DNA of 64,000 nucleotides from Staphylotrichum longicolle (lineage: Eukaryota; Ascomycota; Sordariomycetes; Sordariales; Chaetomiaceae), in NCBI GenBank assembly GCA_019096155.1, contig JAHCVI010000002.1:2728001-2792000 (forward strand), written 5' to 3'. Under the pieces are notes generated by a model, which was given only the letters and a program-made list of their open reading frames with translations, was not told the origin of the DNA and did not search any database. Positions 43,707 through 55,213 of this stretch are shown here, piece by piece. Each line of letters begins with the position of its first letter. The first letter of the stretch is position 1. The position numbers and the translations under genes were made by a program.

Positions 43707-44695
43707 TTAATGCGCTGCAGCGACAATGTCGGCCACGACATCGGCGGTGATGGTGCGGAAGATGGGCGCGAGCGAACAGTCCCTGTACTTGTGTACTAAG
43801 AGGGCCGAGTCCCGCGTTTCGTCATCGTCTGACGGGGCGTCGGCCGGCGTTGAAATGTCCTGCCCGTTGACCGAGGTGCCTTGGGGGTATCTTGGTCTTT
43901 TCCCCGTCTCGATAAGCACCAAGAACTGAGGGTCAATGGGGATGCGGCCCAAAAACCTGACGTTGTAGTCCTTTGCCATGACCTCCCCGCCGCCGCATGA
44001 AGATGTTTGTGCATTCGCTGCAGTTTGGACACACAAACCCGCTCATGTTCTCGACAACGCCGAGGACGCGAATGGCTGTTTTCGTGCAAAAGTTGAGTTC
44101 CTTCCTCACGTCGGCGGTTGCCACGGCCTGGGTGTTGTGACCACCACGGCGCCGGCCATCTGGTCCTTGCGCGCCTTCTGCAGGAGCGTCTCGGCCAGCG
44201 AAATGTGCTCGTCGCTCGTCCCCGGAGGCGTATCAATCAGGAGATAGTCCAACTCGTCCCAGAACACATCGGACAGGAACTGGCGCACCATGGCCGTCTT
44301 CTCGGCCCCCGCCACACAACGGCATCGCCGCGTCGGGGCAAGAGAAACCCCAAGCTCATCACTCTCAGCGCACCAATGCCTGCGGCAGCATCGGCCTCGT
44401 GGACGGTAATGGGTAGCCACCCGCCAGGTGCCTGTGTTACTTTTGCATCCTCGATCCCAAACATGCGCGGAATGGAGGGCCCGGTGAGGTCGACATCGAG
44501 AACACCGACGGAGTGGCCGGCAAGGGATAGTGACAGGGCGAGTTGTGTTGTGACGGAGGACTTGCCGACGCCTCCTTTTCCTGAAAGTATCTGTCGCTCC
44601 AGTCAGCTCGACGCGCGACATGAAGCAGAAAGGTGGGTTATGGAAATGCGGCTGTGACTCACCAGGACGATGTGCTTGATTTTGGAGAGAGACAT
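43707..44695 (-). CDS. cfd1: Cytosolic Fe-S assembly factor Cfd1 (NUBP2-like), frame breaks
   Basis: Mrp/Nbp35-class scaffold ATPase for cytosolic and nuclear Fe-S proteins, about 315 residues if restored. Exon 1 44695-44663 (MSLSKIKHIVL), a 72-nt intron, exon 2 from 44590 beginning ILSGKGGVGKSSVTTQLALS, the deviant Walker A. Then SVGVLDVDLTGPSIPRMFG, DELDYLLIDTPPGTSDEHIS, and the cluster-binding CxxC in MSGFVCPNCSEC. Coding text moves between frames at three places: about 44304-44310 (VVWRGP to EKTAMVRQFL), 44130-44132 (VVVTTP to AVATADVRKELNF) and 43990-44003 (NIF to GGGEVMAKDYNVRF). The first two need one base in a G/C run. The family is normally essential, so I infer sequence errors rather than a dead gene. 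Confidence 0.82.
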
Positions 44696-45695
44696 GACGA
44701 GGCGCAACGGGAGACGATGTGCTGTATTGTTCCGTTGTATTTGGAATCGCGGGTCCTGCCTCTCAGGGTGGTTGGAAATGTGCTATCGCGATAGAAGACA
44801 TGGCGGTTGATGACAATTGATGTGCGCTGGATAACCCCTCCAAGGTCAACAATTGGCCCCTCCATCGGCCTGGGAATCGGCGTGCTTTATCAGCAGGTGG
44901 AGCACGAGCTCACTGCAGACACACGCCACGGCCCACGCATGCAAGGCATGTCAGATCCCTGCAGGGCCCTTGAAACATCCTGGGAAGGGGTCAAGACGGT
45001 TTGGACAGAGATTAGGTAGGGACGAGAAATCCTAGGGAAACCTTCCTGGAAGCTTAAGTGTTTGGAAAAGGTTATGGAAATGGAAAACACATCTGCGATT
45101 TGCCAAGAATGCGAGAGACAGGGCAACCATTCAGAAAGGCCCTCCGCCATTCCCCACAGTGTGGAGTGCAAGGACTGATTGCCCGCCAAGACATGAAGCC
45201 AATCGCATTGGCTCTCACAGCTGGATCAATTTGGTTCGCATCATTGGATCATTGGGTTGGCTTCTCCTTTTCTGGATTCCACAAGACGGGCGCCCGTGTT
45301 TCGCCCACGGAAGCACCTTGAAGGCAAAACACGCCTGTGTGCGCTCAACGTGTTGGCAGAGGTGTTCGTATGCAGGGGCTACGGCACCAGTTCCAGGCCA
45401 CATCGGATTTGTTCCAACTCCCGTCCCGAGTGCAGGTCCCTTGCGCCGCCTTGAGCCGTTCTCGCGCTCGCAGTCGCTGATGCAACGTCTCTGAACCGCG
45501 CCTCCGAGCCAACGTCATCATCCGCCGAACTCTTCTACCCATTCGAGAGCAGACCGCCCCCGAGACACGAACCTGACTGCCTCGCTCGAGGACGACACCT
45601 TCACGCATTTAATCCGCTTCTCCCCTTGATCCCGAACGATGCCGAGCCGCACTCCGGAGCTCTGGTCCACAACAACATGACAAGCGTCGCGATAC
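44696..45695. other. Divergent intergenic, 1.0 kb
   Basis: Separates cfd1 (minus) and the large disordered protein (plus). Only small overlapping open frames are seen; a minus frame entering at 45518 is a shadow of the plus gene. Confidence 0.45.
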
Positions 45696-48080
45696 ATGAT
45701 GGACGATCCGTGGGGCTCACCATGGGCCGTGACAGACTCGGACAAGGACCAGAAGCTGGCGTCCCCGGCCAAGTCCGACATTGCGCCTCCACCGCGTGCC
45801 TTCCTCTCCGCCTCGAGCTCCCCTCGAATACCCGCCGTTCCCGAGCCATCGCCATGGGGCGGTGACGATCCCGGTTTTGGGGAATGGGCAACGGGCTCAG
45901 AGACCCCTTCCGCCCATGCAGTTTGGACCGGAGGATGGGGTTCCTCGAGTCCGAATCTCGCACCTACGCCGCGCGACGATGCGATTGGCAAGACAAGTCC
46001 AATCGCATGGCCCGGAAACGTCGCGACACCCAAGCCGACCAATGGCTCCGCGTTTCGACACCCGTCGCCGGACCCGTGGGCTAGCGGCTTCTCCTCCCGA
46101 AGACCCTCCAATGCTGGTGTCTCAACCCCCCGTCTGGTGGTCGAAGCTGCGTCGCCCGTCGATTCTCCCCCTGAGATTGAGTTTGACCTATTAAAAACAC
46201 AAGAGTCGAGGGTTGAGGAGGGGCCAGGATGGGATTTGTCGGATTTGGGGGAAACAAGCGAGCAATCAGCCACGGCAGATCAGGAGCCGGCCACCGTGAA
46301 GGCCGAAGACCGGGGTTATCCCGAAGAACAGGTTGCGCTGGCAGCCCCGAGCCCCGACGTGCGGTTTGGTGTCGAGTCATCAGCTCAGGGTCACGATTAC
46401 CAGTCATCGGCGGCTCCCTCCATCGAGAACACGGACCACGAGGACGACCGCGCGGACTCGCCCATCAGCTCCATCGAGGAGGACCCTACGATATCACGAC
46501 CAGGTCCGAGAAGGGTTTCTGGCAAGGTTCAGGAGCTTGTGGTCAAGTTTGACGGCCTGGCCAGAGCGGCCAGCGAAGAACCTGTCACCATTGCACGGGG
46601 CCGGAGCAGGAGTCCGTTGAGCGTTGGGAAAAGAGACGGATCAGACGATGCTGCCGACTTTGGGGACTTTGAAGACGCTGAAGAAGGGGATCAGGCGCTA
46701 TCTCTCGAACCGCAGGTCGCGGAACTCTCGGAACCCCCAGAACGAGCAGACGAGAAATCTGCTGCAGCGAACATATCGGAAACATTAGCACCGCATGCAG
46801 CCGACCACCCGCCGCCGCCCTTGTCTCCAATCGCCCAGTTTGGGCCGTTGGACTTCCGTGTGGATTTGGGACTGCTTGGGAAGCTGTTCACGGGACTGCC
46901 AGAACCGGCCAACGATGCCAGTTTGGACTACGAGGTGCCGGACCACATCATAAACGACAGTTTCACCAAAATATCGGAGCGCAAGACCTGGTATCGCGTC
47001 TCCCGGCTGGGCTCCTCTCGCAGACACAACGCAGGCGACGACGAAAACTACAGGCGGATAGCCTGGCCCTCTTCAACCGTCCACGACGAGACGATCAAGA
47101 TTGTCCGCCGGTGGATGGAGGAAGATTCCATCGCAGGACGGGTCGCACTTGGCGGCGGCATATCCAAGACGCAAAAGAACATGTTTGGCTGGGATTCCTC
47201 GGCCGAACCAATCGCCCTCGACGCTGTGTTTGGGAAGAAAAAGTCGCACTCGAGAGCCTCATCACTCCAGCCGCGCCAGGTAAAGGGTATTTCTTTGGAA
47301 GGGCTCGATGGCTCCGCGACCCAAACTCCGCAAGGTCGACCAGTGCATCGCCCTTCAGGTAGCGCCGGACCAGGCATTGCTTCATTCGGTTGGAGTAGCA
47401 GTCCACCTACCACCACGGGACATGCACGCCAAACGAGTTTGTCGCGTGGCCCTGCCAGTCCGGGAGCCGCGGCCTCAATATTTCAGGTGTCGACACCCGA
47501 GGAAAAGCTCCCATCAGGGCCATCAACCTCCCTGAAAGCAGCAGTAAGGCCGACAGGCCTAGTACCGCTCATCCCTCCTGCACAAGGAGACGACATTCCG
47601 GATGATGACGACGAATGGGGCGAGATGGTGTCGTCGCCTACCACTTCCCAGCCCGTTAGAGCCAGCTCCGCGGTTCAACAGCCTCGCGAGGTTCTCATCT
47701 CAGCCGTGCTAGACGCGCAGAGCAACGGTGCTGGTGATATCACACAAACCACTGAACCAATCCCAAGTGGACCCTGGGACGCTGCTGACTTTTCGGTATT
47801 TGACTCGGCTCCCGCTAAGTCAGCCTCCCATATGCAAAAGCCTCCAGAAAACCCCAGCTCGGTGGATCTCTCGGTTAAGGGTCCTTCTCCCGCCCCTAAT
47901 TCGGGAGCCGCCGTAGCCGGTCCCTCGGGTCCAGCGATGACGCATGGGTCTGACCACGGCCTGGCACAGGTACCAATCGGGGTTTCGAAAACCTTAACCA
48001 TCGATACGCAACACCAAGACGAGCAGGCGGCACAGCGCATCATCGCCAGCCTCCCGGACCTCTCGTACATGCTTCGTTGA
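45696..48080 (+). CDS. Large disordered fungal protein of unknown function
   Basis: One intronless frame of 794 codons. I do not recognise a named family. Most of it is Ser/Pro/Asp-rich and should be disordered. Two parts look conserved: an acidic DAADFGDFEDAEE segment (residues ~308-325), and a folded-looking block at ~370-490 with FGPLDFRVDLGLLGKLFTGL, VPDHIINDSFTKISERKTWY, YRRIAWPSSTVHDETIKIVR and RWMEEDSIAGRVALGG. The C-terminus ends in a hydrophobic helix (AAQRIIASLPDLSYMLR). There is no signal peptide or TM segment. DFGDF-type acidic motifs occur in membrane-traffic and actin adaptors, which is only a hint. The start MMDDPWG is the first ATG of the frame. Confidence 0.8.
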   Translation: MMDDPWGSPWAVTDSDKDQKLASPAKSDIAPPPRAFLSASSSPRIPAVPEPSPWGGDDPGFGEWATGSETPSAHAVWTGGWGSSSPNLAPTPRDDAIGKTSPIAWPGNVATPKPTNGSAFRHPSPDPWASGFSSRRPSNAGVSTPRLVVEAASPVDSPPEIEFDLLKTQESRVEEGPGWDLSDLGETSEQSATADQEPATVKAEDRGYPEEQVALAAPSPDVRFGVESSAQGHDYQSSAAPSIENTDHEDDRADSPISSIEEDPTISRPGPRRVSGKVQELVVKFDGLARAASEEPVTIARGRSRSPLSVGKRDGSDDAADFGDFEDAEEGDQALSLEPQVAELSEPPERADEKSAAANISETLAPHAADHPPPPLSPIAQFGPLDFRVDLGLLGKLFTGLPEPANDASLDYEVPDHIINDSFTKISERKTWYRVSRLGSSRRHNAGDDENYRRIAWPSSTVHDETIKIVRRWMEEDSIAGRVALGGGISKTQKNMFGWDSSAEPIALDAVFGKKKSHSRASSLQPRQVKGISLEGLDGSATQTPQGRPVHRPSGSAGPGIASFGWSSSPPTTTGHARQTSLSRGPASPGAAASIFQVSTPEEKLPSGPSTSLKAAVRPTGLVPLIPPAQGDDIPDDDDEWGEMVSSPTTSQPVRASSAVQQPREVLISAVLDAQSNGAGDITQTTEPIPSGPWDAADFSVFDSAPAKSASHMQKPPENPSSVDLSVKGPSPAPNSGAAVAGPSGPAMTHGSDHGLAQVPIGVSKTLTIDTQHQDEQAAQRIIASLPDLSYMLR

Positions 48081-48985
48081 GGCTGTCGCCTGGACCAACA
48101 ATGTGCATGAGTGACTTTGCCAAGGGCGGCGAGTTGTGGCGTGTCGTTTCTTTGTATTCAGCTTTTACATGTGCAGCGAATTCGTGTTTCCCCCAGGTCT
48201 TCCGAGCATGGCGTCGGCGTTGTGGTTACATAAAGTGTTGTATGGAATATGTTCAGGGGCGTCTCATCATGGGAAATACAAGGGCGCGCGATTCTTCACT
48301 CCTTTCGGTTCCAACCCATATTCAGCTGGTAAGGCTGATCAAGATGTCGCACCCGTGGGGGTCTTGGAGCCTAAACCCACGGCATGTTCGTGCGAACAGG
48401 CAGGGATCCTTGCAACACAGACGGGTCTCGCTCGCTCGCTCTTCGTTTCGGTGCCCCTGAAATACCCACTCCGACGGAAACCTGTTGCCCTGAGCCGACC
48501 AAAACCAGGTTCGGAGTCGCGAGAAGAGCGATCGCTGTGGCTCCTGGCGCGCTAGGCTCGGCGCCCGCCCGCTCTCCCCACATGGCACCCAATGCCGGTG
48601 GAAGATGCCGGGATGTGGTGGGCTCCGCATCCCCGCATTGGGGGGTGGCGCTCCGTCATCCAAGTGGCCTTGGCCGGTCCCCAGACCTTGCAGATTCCGG
48701 GGCCGTCGCGTATCAGAGACCCCAGATTTCCAAGCCGAAAGCTGCTGCCGGAGACGGGGCGATCGCCGCGCTTTCCCTTCTCCAGCTGGAAGGGGGGCGC
48801 TCTTGTGCTCGGCCTTGGTGCCGCCAGCTGCTAGCCAGGAGGTGACCCCTCAGTCGCGTGGCGGGGAATACTGCGTGGCCGAGGAGAGCGAAGGCTCGTG
48901 ATCCAGGAGATATAAACCTCCGAGACGTTGAAGTTGTTCCGCTTCATGTCTTGTGCTGCCTAGTACTGCGACGGACCGACTACCA
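48081..48985. other. Intergenic, 0.9 kb
   Basis: Promoter side of the P450 gene. Several open frames of 70-150 codons overlap in three phases without domain signal. Confidence 0.45.
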
Positions 48986-50576
48986 ATGGCGCTCATCAAC
49001 TTCATCGTCTCGCCGTGGGCGCCGGCCGCCCTGCTGCTCGCCGCCGTGGCTTACTATGTGTATCCCTACCTCGTGACCTTCCGGCACCTGCGCCGGATCC
49101 CGGCTCCTTTCCCCGCCCAGTTCACGAACTGGTGGCTCTTGTTGGTGTGTCGCCGGGGCGACCGCTACGCTACTGTCGACAAGCTGCACAAGAAACTCGG
49201 CCCTGTCGTTCGCATCCAGCCCAACCATGTCAGCCTCTGCGATGATGAGGCCATCAACCTCGTCTACGGCCACGGCAATGGATACCTGAAGGCGTGGGTA
49301 CACCTGAAGGCGTACGTAGGGACATGGGCTTGGCACTGACACACGCTGCAGGGACTACTACGATGCTTTTGTTAGCATCCAGAGAGGGCTGTTCAACACT
49401 CGGGACCGCGCCGAGCACACGCGCAAGCGCAAAATCGTGGCCCACACCTTCTCGGTCAAGTCGGTTGCCGAGCTGGAGCCCTACATCCACAGCAACCTCG
49501 AGCTCTTTGTGCGCCAGCTGGACAACCTGATCGCGCGTTCCAACACCCCTGACGGTGCCGCCCATCTGGATTGTCTCAACTGGTTCAACTACCTCGCCTT
49601 CGATGTCATCGGCGACCTCGCCTTTGGCGCGCCCTTTGGCATGCTCTCCTCGGGCGCCGACATGGCCGAGGTCCGCTCGTCCCCTGATGCTCCCCCCATC
49701 TACGCGCCTGCCATTGAGATTCTCAACCGCCGCGGCGAGGTCTCCGGCACCCTCGGCATCCTCCCTGCGCTCAAGCCCTTCGCCAAGTACTTCCCCGACC
49801 CCTTCTTCACCCAGGGCCTCGCGGCCGTCGAGAACCTCGCCGGCATCGCCATCGCCCGCGTCAAGAGCCGTCTGGATAACCCACCTCCCGCTCAACGCAA
49901 GGATCTCCTGCAGCGCCTGATCGAGGGTCGCGACGAGAAGGGTCAGCCCCTCGGCCGGCAGGAGCTCACCGCCGAGGCCCTGACTCAGCTCATCGCCGGC
50001 AGCGACACGACCTCCAACTCGTCCTGCGCGCTCCTCTTCCACACTGTCCGCACCCCGGGCGTCATCGCCAAGCTCCAGGCCGAGCTCGACGCCGCGCTCC
50101 CCGCCGGCCTCGACGTGCCCACCTTCGAGATGGTCCGCGACCTGCCCTACCTGTCCGCCGTCGTCAACGAGACCCTCCGCTTCCACTCCACCTCGGGCAT
50201 CGGCCTCCCGCGCCAGATCCCGCCGCACGGCCAGGGACTCCACTACAACGGCCACTACTTCCCGCCCGGCACCGTCCTCAGCGTGCCGACCTACTCGATC
50301 CACCACTCCAAGGAGATCTGGGGCCCGGACGCCGACGAGTTCAACCCGGACCGGTGGGCGAGGCTGACGCCGCGCCAAAAGAACGCGTTTATCCCGTTCA
50401 GCTACGGCCCCCGCGCGTGCGTGGGCCGGAACGTGGCCGAGATGGAGATGAAGCTGATCGTGGCCACGTGGGTGAAGCGGTACGAGGTGTATCTGCGGCA
50501 GGATTATATGGATACCAAGGAGGGGTTCCTGCGGAAGCCGCTGGGCCTGGAGATTGGGCTGAAGCGGAGGCAGTGA
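48986..50576 (+). CDS. Cytochrome P450, CYP53-like benzoate 4-hydroxylase
   Basis: ER-bound monooxygenase of about 510 residues. CYP53 enzymes hydroxylate benzoate at the para position, feeding 4-hydroxybenzoate into the beta-ketoadipate route. Exon 1 48986-49293, exon 2 49352-50576. The N-terminal anchor is FIVSPWAPAALLLAAVAYYV. I-helix AGSDTTSNSS, ExxR in VVNETLRFHS, the PERF-like FNPDRWARL, and the heme loop FIPFSYGPRACVGRNVAEME, whose Cys binds heme, are all present and match CYP53 wording. A second, stronger donor (GTACGT at 49312) lies 18 nt downstream in the same phase and would insert six residues (WVHLKA). No partner reductase is in the window. Confidence 0.9.
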
Positions 50577-51350
50577 GGGTGATGGAGGGGATTTTGAGGA
50601 AGGAGTGTTGATCTCCTCTTTTGAGACCTTTCCGATGGTAGTGGCCGGTGATGGCCGTACCTCTTGAGACTGATCCTAGGCGGTGAGTGGTTTCGGATCT
50701 GGCTCGCTTTACTGGCTCGCTTGTATATATCGCTATGAGCCACACAATTTGGCATCTGTTCAAAGGTTGCCATGTATGTACATAGATACCTCGCAATTCC
50801 AGCCTGTATTTCCCATTCTCGCTTCCTCCATCCTCGCTTGCTTCAAGACTGACGAGAGCAAACACGGAGGCCGGGCTTTGATCGGTGCGTGCTCACAAGC
50901 CGAGGTCAGCTGGTCGATGCCACGATGTGATCCAGGTTCTAGACGCCAATAAGTCCATTAATCGTACTCAACGCAGCAAGCCCCCCTTCCTCGTCAAATC
51001 ATGTGGCTTATCAGCATCCCGATCCGACACTCCCTGTCAAGAAATACTCCTTCGCTATGCTGTCACCACGTGTTGCTTATTTTCTGGAACAAGACTAGAA
51101 TCGATTATGCTAGTGGCGACCGAAAACCCGCCGGTGGTTGGTAAGATTCTCCCATTAGGCAGAAGTACTCCTCGCGGGTGTGCAGGTTTGCGTGATCATT
51201 CGCCCGGAGCACAAGATGCGTGATCCTTCGCCGAATCTGGCAAAAGTTGAGTGATTCAAAGATGTCGATGGCCCTGAGGTCCTCGCCATACTTGGAAACC
51301 CTTTTGTGTGCACATACAGGTAGCAGCACATTCACCCGTAACCGCTCGAC
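50577..51350. other. Intergenic, 0.77 kb
   Basis: Between the P450 and acyltransferase genes. No gene is seen; it should hold the P450 terminator and the acyltransferase promoter. Confidence 0.45.
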
Positions 51351-52950
51351 ATGCGGAACGAGATTATCAACCTCCAACCTGCGGGTTGGGAAACAGACCC
51401 AGACGATGAGTTCTTCAAACTCTCGACGCTGGACCACTGTGTCCCCCCACTCTTCAACCCTAATATCCTCATCTTCAAGCTCTCTGACGACGATAAGCCC
51501 AAAGCGGCTCAGGTGCTTAAGCGCGGCCTGGAGGTCATGCTGAGCCAGTGCCGTCAATTGTGTGGCACTCTCAAGGAGCACCCCGGTGGCGGCCTCTGTT
51601 TCCACAAGAAGAAGGACAGTATTGTCGAGTTTCACATCCAGTGGCTAGATAGTATGGAAGACGAGGACAAATATCCTTCCTTTGACGAGCTGGAGGACCG
51701 ACACCTTGTTTCGCAAGCTCTGGGAGACATCAATACCTGGTGTGTAGCGCCCATGACAGCAGGGGAGAAACCCGAAGCGTCGCCCACAAGCCATCCCAAG
51801 GCATCTGCTTTCAAGGCCAACTTCATCCGTGGTGGCCTGGTGTTTGTGATGCACCATCACCATTACGCCAACGACATCATGGGTTGGGCCGGCGCGCTTC
51901 ACCAGCTAGCCGAGAACTGCGCAGCCATATGGAAATGCCCAGACAAACCGGACCTCCCACCATGGAATGCGGCTTGCTTGGACAACTCAATCGCCACCGC
52001 CCCAGACCCTCCCGAGGAGCAGCGTGTCGACGGACCTGTACCCCCTCTTCGGCACCCGGACCACAAGCCCGGCCAGTTGCTGCTATTATTCCACCTCCCC
52101 AAGAGTAAAGCCGCCGAGCTGAAGAAACTCGCCAGCCCCGCGGACCGCAGCTACTGGATCTCGACGTACGACGCCTTCATGGCTCTTATCTGGCGCACTC
52201 TCACCAAGCACCGGGCCAAGGTCTTCGATCCCGATCCCAAGCAGCCCCTCATCTGGGCCGAAGCAGTCGAGATGCGCCGCCGTCTCCGCGACCCGCCAGT
52301 CCCGCCACGCATCCAGGGCAACATTGTCACCTTGGCCCTCAGCATGCAACTCCCTATTCCACCCCTGACAGTCGAAGAAGTCATTTCCACCGCGCCGCTC
52401 TCCAAACTGGCTTGGTAAAACCACCCCATCTCCCTCATCCCCCTTTTCACCCGTCCCCCTTTTTCCACCCATCCTAGCCCTCCTTCCCGTTTTCTCTCAG
52501 GCCCCAACCCCCTTACTAACCGGGCACTGGGACAGGTACATCCGCCAACTCACGCTCTCCGTGACCCCGAGCGCCCTCCAGACTACCCTCCGCACCGTCA
52601 TCGCTCCCGTCCGCGACAAGACGACGCTCAACGTGCGCATCGACGCCTTCCCGCCGCTGTCCAACGTCACGACCGACTGGCGCGACGCGCGCCCCTGCGA
52701 CGCCGACTTTGGGTTCGGTAGACCGTGCGCGTTCCGGTTCCCCTTTGACCGCGTCACGGCGGGGATGACTGTTGTTTTGCCTCCTCGTGGTCATCGCGGT
52801 GGTGGTGGTTATGATGATGGTGATGATGATGATGAGGGGTGGGAGGTGTTGGTGGCGGTTGAGAGGGAGGTGGTGGGAGCGTTGTTGGAGGATGAAGAGT
52901 GGGGGAGGTGGTGGGAGTTTAGGGGGGTTGATCTTGAGGAGCGGGTGTGA
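51351..52950 (+). CDS. BAHD/trichothecene-acetyltransferase-like acyltransferase
   Basis: CoA-dependent acyltransferase of about 492 residues (Transferase family). Exons 51351-52414 and 52536-52950; the 121-nt intron (GTAAAA...GGACAG) restores Trp at KLAWYIRQL. The catalytic HxxxD motif is FVMHHHHYANDIMGWAG. Near the end DADFGFGRPCAFRF corresponds to the structural DFGWG motif. The start MRNEIINLQPAGWE leads into LSTLDHCVPPLFNPNILIFK, the family's usual N-terminal strand. Relatives acylate fungal secondary metabolites; the substrate here is unknown. The C-terminal loop is unusual, with GGGGYDDGDDDDEG encoded by GGT/GAT repeats. It follows the P450 in the same direction. Confidence 0.87.
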
Positions 52951-53275
52951 GGAGGGTGGGAGAGGCGGTGCCCGAACTCAAAGTATCATAGGAGCCAAAA
53001 AAAAAACGGGAGAGGTAGACAAGGAATTCGGGGCGACCAGGAACTTCCCTACAGTACCTACTCAAAGTTCAAGACCATTGTAGTGCTCTCAAATTGCAAC
53101 GTCTCAAGCATTGAAGGCAGAAGCACGCAGAACACGGAAAAGAATGACAGTTTGACAGCGTAGGTGCTATACGCAGCAAGCTTAGTTAAACAGGGAGTAA
53201 ATCGCGGCTAATACAAAACAGATAATGCTGCGTCTCAAGTATCGCAGGTAGATGCTCCGTCCATGTGACACCAGA
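52951..53275. other. Convergent intergenic, 0.33 kb
   Basis: Between the acyltransferase and the sugar-type MFS gene stops. An A-run at 52998-53006 is the only notable item. Confidence 0.45.
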
Positions 53276-55213
53276 TCACACCGTGGAATTCTCAACCTGG
53301 ACGCTGGTGTCAGACACCTTATCCGCCGTGCTCGAGTGTCTCCTGCGCAAACCCGAGCTGCTCACAGGATCGCCGACGGAACCCATCGACGGAGTCCAGT
53401 GGAGCATAACCTTGTCGCCCGTGAACAGCTTGTCGATCTGCTCGAGAGAAAGATTCCGCGTCTCGGGATAAAAGAAGTAGACGAGCGGGATGAAGAGGAA
53501 GTTGAAGACACTGAAATAGACGTAGGTGCGCCACTGGATGTTGGCGATGCTGACGGGGGTAATCTCGACGACCAAGAAAGTGAAGATCCAGTTCGATGCC
53601 GTGGCGAGAGCCGCAGCCTTGGAGCGGATTGCAAGAGGAGCGTACTCGGCGGGCACTGCAATATGAGCGGTCAGCAACCTTTAGCGTAAGTCCAAGGTCA
53701 AGGGATTCACTTACAGAGCCAAGGGATAGCAAGCAGCCCCACAGCAAAGAAAAAGTTGAACAGGAAGAGCATAATGATGGCGACGATGCCAGCGGCTCTG
53801 CCCCCGTCTGAGACGGTGCCGGCAAGGATGGCCATGCAGGCACACTGTCCGGTGACGGCAAACAGCATGAGCTTGCGCCGACCGAGACGATCAATAACCC
53901 AGATAGGAACCAGCGAGGAGAAAAAGTAGGCCACGCCGTTGAAGCCCGCAAGCAACAGTGAGAGGTCTCGTGACATTCCGACTGATTGCTCGAAAATAAC
54001 AGGCGCGTAGTAGGTGATAAGGTTGATGCCGCTGATCTGCTGCATGAACTGGCCGCCGATACCGAGCATGGTTCGATAGAAGAACTTTTGGGGGCCGTTT
54101 TTGAGGAGCGCCTTGAAGCTCCCACCTTCGGCGGCAAGCCGTTTTCTCTCGATGGCGTGCTGGATGACGGAGACCTCGTCTTGAATAATCTTATCCTGGG
54201 TATCGGTTGCTTTCGCGTTGGGCAGAGGGACCACAGGACGTGGCGAGCTTTGTCGAGGTCGCCGTGGGCGATGAGCTGTTGGAGGAGACATTAGAGGTCG
54301 GAGCCTGAGAAATGCCATGTGAAGGTGAAGATCTTACCAACGGGGAGACTCGGGTAGAAACATGATGCCAACAAGAGTGCAGACGGCAAACAAGCATTGC
54401 AACGCAAGTGGGAATCGGAACTGCACAGAGGAGTGGTCCACGAAGGACATGCCATAGTCCACCCAGTATGCAGTCATGACACCGAAGATGTTGATGGCCA
54501 GCTCAATAGAAAGCTGCAAGCCGAACGTCAGTGGGTGTCTTTTCATGTCCGTCACGGTGTTGGCCGGGGTAGTGACTTACACCCTTGCCACGGACATCGG
54601 CTTGCATGAGTTCGGAGTGCCAAACCGCTGCTCGACCATCAGCATACGCTTGGAGACACAGATGGGGCGCTGAGAAACTGACGGATAGTGCTGGTGTTCA
54701 ACCCATTACCGAGGCCAGCAACGATGCGTCCAACGATCAAGTGGGGGATCCCATAAGCGGACGCCTGCAGAGCACCGCCGATGCTCAGAATGGCGCAGCC
54801 GAGCATGATAGTCTTCCGACGGCCAATCTTCTCGCCAATCAGCAGGGCGATGAGGGCGCCGAAGAAACATCCAATCTCATAGATGGCAACGACGGTGCCC
54901 TGCAACGATGCGCTGCCGCCGGCACCAGTTGTCGTATCAATCTCGGGAAACTGTGCAGTGAAGGCCTTTCCGGTCCAGACCACATGACCTTGGTCATAGC
55001 CCTGGTTTAGGTTAGGACAGCTGCTGCATTTTGCTTATCGGTGGTGGTGGTGGAACTCACAGCAGGAAGCGGCACCGGCTGTGGCCGTGATGCCCAGTCC
55101 AATGGTTTGCCGTGAGCATCGTGAGCTAGAAGAGGTGGAGCAAAACGGAAAAGAAAACTTGAGCCTGCTCGATCAACTTTGTTCAACGAAGCTGATGATG
55201 CTGAACTGAACAT
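53276..55213 (-). CDS. MFS sugar transporter (frame breaks near 5' half)
   Basis: Sugar-porter family, likely plasma membrane. Exons: uncertain first exon (before 55007), 55001-54683, 54627-54581, 54513-54338, 54275-53715 and 53655-53276. Family marks: GYDQGHVVWTGKAF, GEKIGRRKTIML, VGRIVAGLGNGLNTSTIPVW across an intron, ADVRGKG joined to LSIELAINIFGV, FLPESPRW, GQFMQQISGINLITYYAPVI, and the terminal FYPETRNLSLEQID (PETKG-type motif). Breaks: exon 4 is one base short of completing Trp of PESPRW at its donor (about 54338), the text shifts again near 54245 (LWSL to PNAKATDTQ), and the TM1 region before GYDQG is readable only in another frame. All would be fixed by single added bases. It is divergent from the dihydroxyacetone kinase. 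Confidence 0.78.
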
